64,000 nucleotides of DNA, taken from the NCBI RefSeq assembly GCF_012927185.1, contig NZ_JABBGB010000002.1, positions 434,001 to 498,000 on the forward strand, read 5' to 3'. Each line of letters begins with the position of its first letter. Positions within the stretch are counted from its first letter, which is position 1. The DNA comes from Pseudoflavitalea sp. G-6-1-2. GTDB lineage: Bacteria > Bacteroidota > Bacteroidia > Chitinophagales > Chitinophagaceae. Positions 18,725 to 27,801 of this stretch are shown one piece after another. The notes beneath the pieces were generated by a model, which saw only the letters and a list, made by a program, of their open reading frames with translations, did not search any database and had not been told where the DNA came from. A program made the translations under genes and the position numbers.

Positions 18725-20584
18725 TTATGGTTGCAGGTCTGCTATCAGCAAACTTTGCGCAGGCAGCGACATGGAATCTTTTAGTGTGAAACGATTACCT
18801 GTAGCGATGTCGGTTGCTCCGCCAAATCCTTTCAATCTTTCTTCAAACCTTGCAGTAGCAATGGTTTTAGGCTGATCGTTTGAATTGATGATGCACATAA
18901 TTGTTTTCTGATCGTTGTACCGGAAATAGACGTACACGCCGTCTTCGGGAACATATTGCATCAGCTTTCCGGAATGCAGCGCCGGTGTGTTTTTCCGGTA
19001 GTTGGCGAGTTTGCGGGTGTAATCGAAAATTTCATTCTCTGCTGTTGTTCTGCCAGATGCGGTGAATTTGTTAGCGGAATCATTTTTCCATCCGCCGGGA
19101 AAATCTTCGCGGACGAGTCCGTCGGGGTTGGCAAAATTCTTCATCAGCGTTTCGGTTCCGTAGTAGAGTTGCGGAATGCCTCTGTAGGTGAGCAGCCATC
19201 CGATGGCCATTTTCATTTTTGGAATGTTCTCGCCCAGGATGGAGAAGATGCGGCTCACATCGTGATTGTCGAGGAAGATCACATTTCGGTTGGGATCCTG
19301 ATACACGAAATCATTGGCGGTAGTGCTGTAGAGGCGGCTAACGCCTTCCGTCCACCCGAAGGGCTGCGTGAGTGCCGGAATAATGCCGTACAGATTCAGT
19401 TGAAAATCCGTTACGCCTGGCAGATTGCTTTTGTAGGGAATATCGAAATGATTGGCTGCAAAGTAGCTCTGGTTAAGCGTTCCGTGAACCCATGTTTCTC
19501 CGAAGATATGAAGCTGCGGATATTCGTCGAGCAGCGCTTTGTTGCAGCGGTTCATGAAAGCGAGATCGTTGTAGGCATAGGTATCGATGCGCCATCCGTC
19601 GAGACCGAATTCTTCCGTGCACCAGAGTGCATGCTGGATGAGGAAGTTGGCAACGAATTCGTTTTGCTGATTTAGGTCGGGCATCGAAGGAACAAACCAT
19701 CCATCGCTCATTCTTTTTTTGTCGTCGGCTGCAGCGTAAGGATCCATCAGCACCTGATCTTTGTAAGTGGTGTTGATATACTTTTTGGAGAAGTGGAACC
19801 AGCTGCTGTCGGGCAGATCTTTGAAGAGGAAATGATTGATGCCAACGTGATTGTACACTGCATCCTGAATAATTTTCATGCCTCGCGCATGCAGTGCATC
19901 GATGAGTGAATGATAGGCTTTAGCCCCGCCCAGTCTCGGATCTACCTTGTAATGATTAGTAATAGCATAGCCGTGTTCCGTTCGATTGGCCATATCGTTT
20001 TCGAGAACAGGATTGAGCCAGATGGCAGTTACACCGAGATCCTGCAGGTAGCCGATATTGTTTTCGACACCTTTGAGATCGCCGCCATGGCGGGCCCAGA
20101 TATCTTTGCGGTTGAGCGATTGATCGAGCATGCCGGGTATGCGGTCGTTGGTAATATCGCCATTGCTGAAGCGATCGGGCATGATGAGGTAGATCAAATC
20201 TTCGGTTCCGATGCCTTTGATGCGTGTAGTGCCAATGCCTGGCTGGCGTTGCTTCAATTCGTATTTGAAATCTGGACCAACATCTCCTTTCAGCAAAAAC
20301 TTCAATTGCAGTTGTCCTGGTTTTGCCGTGGCAGCAATCTCCAGATCGATGGCAATATATGCCCGGTTCTTAAAGCGATGTACCTTCTTCAATTGCACAC
20401 CGGTATAGGGTTTCAGCCGAACGGACTCTACTCCCCTCGTGCTTCCCGGAGCATACACCAGCAATTGCAGTTGCTGCGATTTCATGCCCGTCCACCAATG
20501 GGCAGGATAAAAACGTGGTGTATCCTGAGCGATGGCTGATGATACCAACATCAATGCGCATACGAAAGTGATTATTCCTCTCAT
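18725..20584 (-). CDS. secreted GH13 alpha-amylase / cyclomaltodextrinase-like enzyme
   Basis: 619 residues. Signal peptide 1-19; an N-terminal cyclomaltodextrinase-type beta domain (~22-115); GH13 barrel with DGWRIDTYAY (nucleophile), FGETW (acid/base) and FLDNHDVSRI; C-terminal beta domain to the end. Similar in layout to SusA/neopullulanase enzymes of Bacteroidota, which cut maltodextrins or pullulan in the periplasm. Its ATG overlaps the stop of the upstream transporter gene by four bases (ATGA), so hydrolysis and transport are coupled. Confidence 0.93.
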   Translation of the reverse strand: MRGIITFVCALMLVSSAIAQDTPRFYPAHWWTGMKSQQLQLLVYAPGSTRGVESVRLKPYTGVQLKKVHRFKNRAYIAIDLEIAATAKPGQLQLKFLLKGDVGPDFKYELKQRQPGIGTTRIKGIGTEDLIYLIMPDRFSNGDITNDRIPGMLDQSLNRKDIWARHGGDLKGVENNIGYLQDLGVTAIWLNPVLENDMANRTEHGYAITNHYKVDPRLGGAKAYHSLIDALHARGMKIIQDAVYNHVGINHFLFKDLPDSSWFHFSKKYINTTYKDQVLMDPYAAADDKKRMSDGWFVPSMPDLNQQNEFVANFLIQHALWCTEEFGLDGWRIDTYAYNDLAFMNRCNKALLDEYPQLHIFGETWVHGTLNQSYFAANHFDIPYKSNLPGVTDFQLNLYGIIPALTQPFGWTEGVSRLYSTTANDFVYQDPNRNVIFLDNHDVSRIFSILGENIPKMKMAIGWLLTYRGIPQLYYGTETLMKNFANPDGLVREDFPGGWKNDSANKFTASGRTTAENEIFDYTRKLANYRKNTPALHSGKLMQYVPEDGVYVYFRYNDQKTIMCIINSNDQPKTIATARFEERLKGFGGATDIATGNRFTLKDSMSLPAQSLLIADLQP

Positions 20585-21972
20585 GCCAGTTTTTTTTCTT
20601 CTTTGATACGAATTGCACCGGGGTCATACACATAGATCACACTGATGGCGGCACAGAGCATGAACACGCCTGCGAGCACCAGTGCATATACGGGCTGATT
20701 GTTGTAAAGATGTTTTACGATCGGGCCACCGATCAGTCCGTTCAGTATCTGCGGTATGGTGATAAAGAAATTGAAGATACCCATGTAGATGCCCATCTTA
20801 CCTGCCGGTATGGAGCCGGATAAGATTACGTAAGGCATCGCCAGAATGCTGGCCCATGCTATACCTACGCAGACCATCGATCCGATGAGGAATTCTTTAT
20901 TCGGTGCAAAGTAAACGCTGATGAGACCAATGCCTCCGATGAACAACGACAACGCATGTGTTTGTTTTCTTCCGATCTTTTTGGCAATGGTGGGAAGCAG
21001 CAATGCATAAGCGGCGGAAACACCGTTGTACACGGCGAAAATAACGCCGGTCCAGTCCTGCGCTTCGCGATACGCTTTGGAACTTTTATCATCGATGCTC
21101 AATCCGAAAATATGTGTAGCGATGGTATCTGTAGTAAATACCCACATGCCGAATAAAGCGAACCAGCTGAAAAACTGTACCAGTCCGAGTTGCTTCATGG
21201 TTTTGGGCATGCGCGCAAAGTCTTTGAAGATGGAGCTTAATCCTTCTTTCTTATCATCCTGCACGCCGTGGTATTCTGCATATTCTTTGGGAGGATATTC
21301 TTTCGTTTTGAAAACAGTCCACAACACACTCAACACAAAAATGCTGGCGCCGATGTAGAAAGCAAGTTTCACGTTTTGTGCAACCACGCCTTCGGGTGCT
21401 TCGTTGCTTACGTGAAATACACTGTTTAGAATGGCAGGCAATGCGGATCCCATCACGGCTCCTATTCCAATGAGGAATGTTTGAATGGCGAAACCTTTGG
21501 TTCGTTGTGAATCCGGAAGATTGTCTGCAACCAATGCGCGGAAGGGCTCCATGGCCAGATTGAAACAGGCATCCATGATCATGAGAAAGGCTGCTCCGAT
21601 GATTACGAGCGGTGCAATACTGCCGAGGATATTTGCATTAGGCATCAGCGCAAGTGCACTCGAAGAAAGGATGGCGCCTGCGAGGAAGTAAGGCCTTCGT
21701 CTGCCGAGGCGGTTCCAGGTGCGATCGCTGTAATGCCCAACGATGGGTTGAACAATCAATCCGATCAATGGAGCGGCGAGCCAGAACCAGCTCAGGTGCT
21801 CCACTTCAGCGCCGTAGTTGCGAAGGATGCCGCTGGCGTTGGAGTTCTGCAAGGCAAATCCGAACTGGATGCCCAGAAAGCCAAAGCTCATGTTGAAGAT
21901 CTGAGCAGTTGTCAGCGTTGGTTTAGGTTTCAGCGCTGCAGTGCCGGCGCCGGATGAAGAACTGATGGCCAT
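20581..21972 (-). CDS. GPH/SLC45-type MFS transporter, probably maltose/maltodextrin
   Basis: 463 residues from the ATG at 21972; earlier in-frame starts give an unlikely N-terminal extension. Twelve predicted membrane helices; the loop 2-3 signature GHYSDRTWNRLGRRRPYFLAG is typical of sugar:cation symporters of the sucrose/maltose (SLC45, GPH) group. The position between glgC and the amylase, with 4-base overlap to the latter, suggests import of amylase products into the cytoplasm. The substrate is inferred from context. Confidence 0.88.
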   Translation of the reverse strand: MAISSSSGAGTAALKPKPTLTTAQIFNMSFGFLGIQFGFALQNSNASGILRNYGAEVEHLSWFWLAAPLIGLIVQPIVGHYSDRTWNRLGRRRPYFLAGAILSSSALALMPNANILGSIAPLVIIGAAFLMIMDACFNLAMEPFRALVADNLPDSQRTKGFAIQTFLIGIGAVMGSALPAILNSVFHVSNEAPEGVVAQNVKLAFYIGASIFVLSVLWTVFKTKEYPPKEYAEYHGVQDDKKEGLSSIFKDFARMPKTMKQLGLVQFFSWFALFGMWVFTTDTIATHIFGLSIDDKSSKAYREAQDWTGVIFAVYNGVSAAYALLLPTIAKKIGRKQTHALSLFIGGIGLISVYFAPNKEFLIGSMVCVGIAWASILAMPYVILSGSIPAGKMGIYMGIFNFFITIPQILNGLIGGPIVKHLYNNQPVYALVLAGVFMLCAAISVIYVYDPGAIRIKEEKKLA

Positions 21973-22114
21973 AGCAATCGTTGTTAATGATGGTTGAGAA
22001 CGGAAGATAATGATTATTGTGTAAATATTACACAATAAGGAAAATTGCCTGTGGCGGGCTTTCAAAAGTATCGATTTCAGAGGGAATGCCCAATGGGGCG
22101 GGATAAACGGGTTG

Positions 22115-22152
22115 TGGGCGCCCAATCTCCCGCTAAGTAGATCGGGCGCCCA
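22115..22152. repeat. GC-rich inverted repeat between glgC and the transporter gene
   Basis: A 13-base arm (22115-22127) pairs with 22140-22152 with one mismatch; each arm itself contains the palindrome GGGCGCCC. It directly abuts the glgC terminator, so two strong hairpins stand in series. It could be a second terminator, an mRNA 5'-structure for the transporter, or a dispersed palindromic element. Confidence 0.55.
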
Positions 22153-22179
22153 AAAAGCCGGAACTTAATTCCGGCTTTT
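22152..22179 (-). terminator. intrinsic terminator of glgC
   Basis: A perfect 11-bp stem (22153-22163 with 22169-22179) with a 5-nt loop; A-rich on the left and T-rich on the right, so it can work in both directions. It lies 31 bases after the glgC stop and separates glgA-glgC from the downstream transporter-amylase-glgB genes. Confidence 0.85.
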
Positions 22180-22210
22180 AAATATCATAAACATGAAATG
22201 ATATGCTGTG

Positions 22211-23485
22211 TTACACCACAAATCCATCCGGCAGAATCGCGCCTTTCTTGATCACCACAATACCATCGCGAATGGTGTACAGCGAATGATCTGCATTCTC
22301 CATATGCGTACTGCCGTTAATGCGCACATCATTTCCGATACGGCAGTTCTTATCGATAATTGCATTCTTGATATAACATCTTTCCCCAATGCCCAGTCTC
22401 GGCAATCCGCGCTCTTTTGAATATTCCATTTCTTCGATGGTTTCAAAATAATCGGAGCCCATCATATAACAGCTCACCATGGTGGTGCCATGTCCGATGC
22501 GGCTTCTGATACCGATCACGCTATTCTCGATGCGGCTGGCTGTGATGATGCAACCTTCTGCAATGATGGTCTTCTCCAGCGTAGTGCCACTGATCTTTGC
22601 AGGCGGCAGCATACGCGCACGCGTGTACACGGCTTTGCCATTATCGAACAGATTGAATGGCGGTATCTCCTGCGTGAGCGCCAGATTGGCTTCGAAGAAA
22701 GAATAGATATGACCAATGTCCGTCCAGTAACCATCGTATTGATAACTGGCCACTTTATATTCGGTGAGCGCTTTCGGCAAAATTTCTTTTCCGAAGTCGG
22801 TAGAGTCTTTGTAAATATCCAGCAGCATATCCACCAGCACTTTTCTGTTGAAGATGTAGATGCCCATGCTTGCAAGATAATTGCGGCCCTGGCTCTGCAT
22901 TTCGGGTCCGGTATCGCTTACCCAATCGGGTAAGAGATCAGCCTTGGGCTTTTCGGTGAAAGCGGTGATTGTATGTGCTTCATCCGCTTTGAGGATGCCG
23001 AAGTCAGAAGCTTCACGACCGCCAACCGGAATAGTTGCAATGGTGATATCTGCATTCTTGGCTTTGTGATCGTCCAGCATTTTGTTGAAGTCCATCTGAT
23101 AGAGCTGATCGCCGGAGAGGATGAGCACATATTCGCAATCGTGCTGATTGATATGTTTCAGGCTCTGCCTCACCGCATCTGCCGTTCCCTGAAACCAGGC
23201 GGTACTGTCGGGTGTCTGCTCTGCAGCAAGTATGTCTACAAAAGCAGTACTGAAAACACTGAAGTGATATGTGTTCTTGATATGTTTATTGAGCGATGCC
23301 GAGTTGAACTGCGTAAGCACGAACATTCTGGTGATGCCCGAATTGATGCAGTTTGAAATGGGAATGTCTACCAACCGGTATTTCCCGGCAATGGGTACAG
23401 CTGGTTTGGAGCGGCTTGCGGTAAGGGGGTATAATCTTGTTCCTGCTCCTCCTCCTAAGATGACGGCAATCACTTCTTTGCTCAT
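22211..23485 (-). CDS. glgC: glucose-1-phosphate adenylyltransferase
   Basis: 424 residues from the ATG at 23485, which gives the usual N-terminus; the longer reading frame overlaps glgA. The nucleotidyltransferase signature VILGGGAGTRLYPLT is at residues 8-22, the ADP-glucose pyrophosphorylase signature AVRQSLKHI follows, and the C-terminal third is a left-handed beta-helix with hexapeptide repeats. It makes ADP-glucose for glycogen synthase. It starts 10 bases after the glgA stop, so the two form an operon. Confidence 0.96.
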   Translation of the reverse strand: MSKEVIAVILGGGAGTRLYPLTASRSKPAVPIAGKYRLVDIPISNCINSGITRMFVLTQFNSASLNKHIKNTYHFSVFSTAFVDILAAEQTPDSTAWFQGTADAVRQSLKHINQHDCEYVLILSGDQLYQMDFNKMLDDHKAKNADITIATIPVGGREASDFGILKADEAHTITAFTEKPKADLLPDWVSDTGPEMQSQGRNYLASMGIYIFNRKVLVDMLLDIYKDSTDFGKEILPKALTEYKVASYQYDGYWTDIGHIYSFFEANLALTQEIPPFNLFDNGKAVYTRARMLPPAKISGTTLEKTIIAEGCIITASRIENSVIGIRSRIGHGTTMVSCYMMGSDYFETIEEMEYSKERGLPRLGIGERCYIKNAIIDKNCRIGNDVRINGSTHMENADHSLYTIRDGIVVIKKGAILPDGFVV

Positions 23486-23495
23486 AGTGGAAATT

Positions 23496-24908
23496 TTAGA
23501 ATGCTTTGTAAACCTGAATATATTGTTCAACGCTGGCTTCCCAGCTGTAATCGAGCTCCATCATGCGCCGGCGCAGTGCCTGCAGCTTCTGCTGATTTTC
23601 GTACAAATCTGTTGCCCGCCAGATGGCATGGGTGATATCGCCCACACTGGCGTTATTGTAACAGATTCCGTATCCGTTTGTTTCGCCCATATCGAGTACG
23701 GTATCGATGAGGCCGCCGGTACTGCGAACCATGGGAACAGTTCCGTATCTCATGGCATACATCTGATTCAATCCGCATGGTTCTACCCGCGAAGGCATCA
23801 ACAGAAAATCCGAACCTGCATACATCAGGTGGCTTAGTGCTTCGTTATAGCCGATGTATACATTGTAATCGCGTTGTGCCATTTCTTTGAGATCGGTAAG
23901 GGCTGCCTCCACTTCGGGGAAGCCGCTTCCGAGCATCAGGAAATTCATCTTTCTTCCTATATAATAAAAGGAGTCGCCAATAGCCTGGGGCAACAGATCG
24001 GCGCCCTTCTCTCCTACCAGTCTTCCGATGAAACTGATCAGGGGTTTGGCGGGATCGAGCCCGAATTGTTCGCAGAGAAGTTTTTTGCTGGCGGACTTTC
24101 CTTTTTCAACGCTTTCGATATCGTAGTGGTTATTGAGGTAATGATCGCTGGCCGGATCCCAAACCTGCACGTCGATGCCGTTGAGAATGCCCACGCATTT
24201 TCCTTTTTCATATTCGAAGAGGGCTTCGAGGCCGTTGCTGTTCTGCGTGAGTTCGGCAAGGTAGCTTGGACTAACAGTTGTTACTTTCCAGGCGCATTTG
24301 ATGCCGCAGGCAAGCGGATTGATCTGATTGTTCCAGTCGAGCATGCCCCATTGCCAGGTATCCCATCGTGGAAGGTACACGCTTTTGTCCCATCCCATCC
24401 ATCCCTGATACTGGGCATTGTGAATGGTGAGTACCGAAGGTATCTCCGCGAGGTGCTGGAATTTGTAACAGTACTTCATCATAAAAGGGATCAGCGCTGC
24501 GTGATGATCGTGCACGTGGATCACATCCGGCTTATCCTGCCAGGCCGAAACCCACTCCAGTACTGCAATCTGGAAGGCAGTGAATCTTTCCGTATCATCG
24601 TCATACCCATAGATCTTTTCACGGTCGAGCAATCCATTGATGTCTACCAGATAGAGATCGAAACCGAGTACATTGGTGCTTTCGCGGATAACGGTGAACT
24701 CGAAATTCCAGTTGCCGAGATTGGAACTTCCTTTGTGAACTACCTCCCATTGATTGGTGTAAAGGAATCTTGTGCGGTACATGGGCATCACCACTTTGGC
24801 GATCTGGCCCTGCTGATTGAGATATTTTGGCAATGCGCCCACCACATCTCCCAAGCCTCCTGCCTTCGCTACCGGATAACATTCTGCGCTGACGTGTAAG
24901 ATCTCCAT
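23496..24908 (-). CDS. glgA: glycogen synthase, ADP-glucose type
   Basis: 470 residues from the ATG at 24908. GT5 family: the N-terminal ADP-glucose-binding motif KAGGLGDV is at ~15-22, and the C-terminal GT-B half carries SFIGRLVGEKGADLL and the region around PSRVEPCGLNQMYAMRYGTVP. It elongates alpha-1,4-glucan. First gene of the glgA-glgC operon and divergent from the FucP-like permease; the 193-base spacer should hold both promoters, though I find no clean -33/-7 pair in it. Confidence 0.96.
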   Translation of the reverse strand: MEILHVSAECYPVAKAGGLGDVVGALPKYLNQQGQIAKVVMPMYRTRFLYTNQWEVVHKGSSNLGNWNFEFTVIRESTNVLGFDLYLVDINGLLDREKIYGYDDDTERFTAFQIAVLEWVSAWQDKPDVIHVHDHHAALIPFMMKYCYKFQHLAEIPSVLTIHNAQYQGWMGWDKSVYLPRWDTWQWGMLDWNNQINPLACGIKCAWKVTTVSPSYLAELTQNSNGLEALFEYEKGKCVGILNGIDVQVWDPASDHYLNNHYDIESVEKGKSASKKLLCEQFGLDPAKPLISFIGRLVGEKGADLLPQAIGDSFYYIGRKMNFLMLGSGFPEVEAALTDLKEMAQRDYNVYIGYNEALSHLMYAGSDFLLMPSRVEPCGLNQMYAMRYGTVPMVRSTGGLIDTVLDMGETNGYGICYNNASVGDITHAIWRATDLYENQQKLQALRRRMMELDYSWEASVEQYIQVYKAF

Positions 24909-25101
24909 GCTGCTGAAACTGTGTTTAAATGAAATACAGATTGAATTTAGGAAAAAAGCACCGAACACCATTCACGGCATTACAAAAATCTAAGGAGAAG
25001 CACTGATGTTTAGTGACTTTGTAAATTTTAGAGACGATCCTTGCGGCTGATCATAAAAAACAACTATTTTTAAAAAATCTTTTCAAATCAAACGATTGTT
25101 C

Positions 25102-26745
25102 ATGAGTCAACAACCAACAAAATGGTCTCAGTTCGGGGTTCTGATTACGGTTTTCTTCTTTTGGGGGTTTGTAGCAGCTTCCAACAGCATCTTCATTCCT
25201 TTTTGTAAGGAGTATTTTCACCTTGATCAGATCCAGAGCCAATTGATCGGCTCCGCCTTCTACGGCGCTTATTTTTACGGATCATTGCTTTTGTTCCTTT
25301 TCTCAACGCTCAGCGGAACGGATCTGCTGAATAAGATCGGTTACAAAAAAGGCATCATCTACGGCTTGCTGATCTCTGTGGTGGGCGCACTGGCGCTGGC
25401 ATTCATCAGCGGATCGGGCAATGCAACCTTCGGTCTCGTACTGATTTCCTTCTTCATCATTGCATTAGGATTCTCTCTGCAGCAGACATCTGCACAACCA
25501 TTTGCAATTGCATTGGGCAGCGAAGAAACAGGCGCTCACCGCCTGAACATGGCCGGTAGTGTCAACTCATTTGGAACCCTTCTTGGACCATTGGTGGTTA
25601 GCTGGTTGTTGTTCGGAACAGTGAAAGAAGGAAAAGCAACTGCTTCAATTGCAAATATCCAGACATTGTATTTCTTCCTTTCAGGATTGTTCATTCTCGC
25701 AGCATTGATCTTCGCGGCATCCAAACTGCCGAAGACAACTTCTGATGAAAAGCTGGAGAAGAGCCCGAAAGCCCTGATAGCGCTGGTTATAATCGGTGCA
25801 TTATTTCTTCCGGTATTGTTTGCAGATGCCGTGAAAGAGCAGCTTCAGATCTCAAAGAGCGCAATCATTTATTCATCACTGACATTGATTTTGCTGGTGC
25901 TGTTTATCAGTATGATTGCAGCAAAAAAGAATAAGAGCGGATGGGGAGCCATGGCATTTCCACAACTGGTGCTGGGAATGATCGCCATCTTCATTTATGT
26001 AGGTGTGGAAGTAACCATCGACAATAACTTCGGAGCGCTGCTGAAACTGCAGGAATTCGGAGGGTACGATGAAGCACATATCTCCCACCTCGTTTCTCTG
26101 TATTGGGGCAGTCTCATGATCGGCCGCTGGACGGGCGCTGTGAGCGTTTTCAATATTAAGAAGCCACTCAAAAAACTGTTGGGCATAGTAGTGCCGTTCC
26201 TCGCATTCGGCATTATTCTGCTGGTGAATATCATCAAGGGTAACGAAGTGAAAGACTTCCTGCTCTATCCAATCTGCATCGCCATTGCAGTAGGTGCGTT
26301 CCTGTTCGCCGGTGAAAAACCAGTGAAACTGTTGCTCACTGTTTCTGTACTGGCAACCATCGCGATGGTGATTGCACTGACATCAACAGGTATGGTGGCC
26401 AACTTCGCTATCATCAGCTGCGGTCTCTGCTGCTCGGTGATGTGGCCCTGTATTTTTGCACTGGCTGTAAGCGGCCTGGGCAAATACACCAGCCAGGGTT
26501 CTGCGTTCCTGATTATGATGATCCTTGGAGGAGCGATAGTTCCGCCTGCACAGGGAGCCATCATCGATATCGACAAAACAGCAGTGGCAGCCGGTGAAAC
26601 CATCATGGGCACCAACTTCACGCACTTCTCGTATATTGTTCCGTTACTTTGTTTCGCATACCTTGCATGGCATACGCTGAAAACCAAAGCAGTATTGAAA
26701 AAGCAAGGCCTCGACGTAGATGCGCAGGTTGCTGCGGGGCATTGA
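25102..26745 (+). CDS. FHS-family sugar:proton symporter (FucP/GluP type)
   Basis: 547 residues from the ATG at 25102; an in-frame TTG two codons earlier is ignored. The N-terminus FFFWGFVAASNSIFIPFCKE and the following SAFYGAYFYGS match the fucose/glucose/galactose permease family. About 12-14 membrane helices, with a long middle insert (~210-300) that makes it longer than the usual ~430 residues. The ROK kinase gene follows ~70 bases later, so transport and phosphorylation of a hexose are probably coupled. Confidence 0.9.
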   Translation: MSQQPTKWSQFGVLITVFFFWGFVAASNSIFIPFCKEYFHLDQIQSQLIGSAFYGAYFYGSLLLFLFSTLSGTDLLNKIGYKKGIIYGLLISVVGALALAFISGSGNATFGLVLISFFIIALGFSLQQTSAQPFAIALGSEETGAHRLNMAGSVNSFGTLLGPLVVSWLLFGTVKEGKATASIANIQTLYFFLSGLFILAALIFAASKLPKTTSDEKLEKSPKALIALVIIGALFLPVLFADAVKEQLQISKSAIIYSSLTLILLVLFISMIAAKKNKSGWGAMAFPQLVLGMIAIFIYVGVEVTIDNNFGALLKLQEFGGYDEAHISHLVSLYWGSLMIGRWTGAVSVFNIKKPLKKLLGIVVPFLAFGIILLVNIIKGNEVKDFLLYPICIAIAVGAFLFAGEKPVKLLLTVSVLATIAMVIALTSTGMVANFAIISCGLCCSVMWPCIFALAVSGLGKYTSQGSAFLIMMILGGAIVPPAQGAIIDIDKTAVAAGETIMGTNFTHFSYIVPLLCFAYLAWHTLKTKAVLKKQGLDVDAQVAAGH

Positions 26746-26815
26746 TAATGTGATCTCTAAACGAATTGTTCTCTGTAACAACATGCACACACATTTAACT
26801 AATCAGGTAACAGAC

Positions 26816-27790
26816 ATGGTAAGTCAACGGCAGGAATATGCAATTGGTATCGATATAGGCGGCACCAATACAGTGTTTGGGATTGTGGATCATCGTGGAG
26901 ATATTTCCTACCGCGGCGCCATCTCAACCAGAAAACACGATAACCCCAACGATTTCATTGATGAATTATATTATGCGCTGCAGCCATCGATAGAACAGGT
27001 GGGCGGATTGGAAAACATCCAGGGCATCGGTGTAGGCGCACCCAATGGCAATTACTACAATGGAACAATAGAATATGCTCCAAATCTTCCGTGGAGAGGC
27101 GTAGTGCCTCTCCGCGATCTCATCACTGCGCGTTTTCAATGTCAGAGCTCACTCACCAACGACGCCAATGCGGCGGCAGTAGGTGAAATGATGTATGGCG
27201 TTGCGCGCGGCATGAAAGACTTCATCATGATCACCCTCGGAACCGGCGTGGGCAGCGGCATCGTAGCCAATGGCCAGCTGATCTACGGGCATGATGGATT
27301 CGCCGGAGAGCTTGGGCATATCACTATCATACCCGATGGAAGGCTGCACAAAGGAACGGGGCTCCGCGGATCCCTCGAATCTTATGCATCCGCTACCGGC
27401 GTAGCGTTGACGGCACTCGAGTTTCTGGAAAGAAAACCTGAAGAACCAACCCTGCTCCGCAATTATCCCAAAGAATCCATCGACTCAAAAGTGGTGTACG
27501 ACTGCGCCATGCAGGGCGATAAGATGGCGGGCGATGTATATGCCTGTACAGGTAAAGTACTGGGATTGGCGTTGGCGAACTTCGTGATGTTCTCTTCGCC
27601 AGAAGCGATCATCCTTTTCGGTGGCATGACCAAGGCCGGCGATCTGATTCTGAATCCTACGCGCGAGCATATGGAAAAGAATCTCCTGCCGATCTTCCGC
27701 GATAAAGTAAAATTATTATTCTCGGAGCTGAAAGAAGCAGATGCTGCTATCTTAGGCGCGAGTGCACTGGTTTGGGAAATGAAGCTTTAG
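26816..27790 (+). CDS. ROK-family sugar kinase, probable glucokinase
   Basis: 324 residues from the ATG at 26816, preceded by AGGTAA; an ATG at 26783 is an alternative. Phosphate-binding loop GIDIGGTNT, ATP site ITLGTGVGSGIV and the ROK His in GELGHITI are present. The usual zinc-binding CxCGxxGCxE is absent: the segment reads HKGTGLRGSLE, with no cysteine. Such variants keep the Glu and probably the kinase activity. Likely phosphorylates glucose brought in by the preceding permease and feeds glgC via glucose-1-phosphate. Confidence 0.88.
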   Translation: MVSQRQEYAIGIDIGGTNTVFGIVDHRGDISYRGAISTRKHDNPNDFIDELYYALQPSIEQVGGLENIQGIGVGAPNGNYYNGTIEYAPNLPWRGVVPLRDLITARFQCQSSLTNDANAAAVGEMMYGVARGMKDFIMITLGTGVGSGIVANGQLIYGHDGFAGELGHITIIPDGRLHKGTGLRGSLESYASATGVALTALEFLERKPEEPTLLRNYPKESIDSKVVYDCAMQGDKMAGDVYACTGKVLGLALANFVMFSSPEAIILFGGMTKAGDLILNPTREHMEKNLLPIFRDKVKLLFSELKEADAAILGASALVWEMKL

Positions 27791-27801
27791 GGCTTCATTT
27801 C

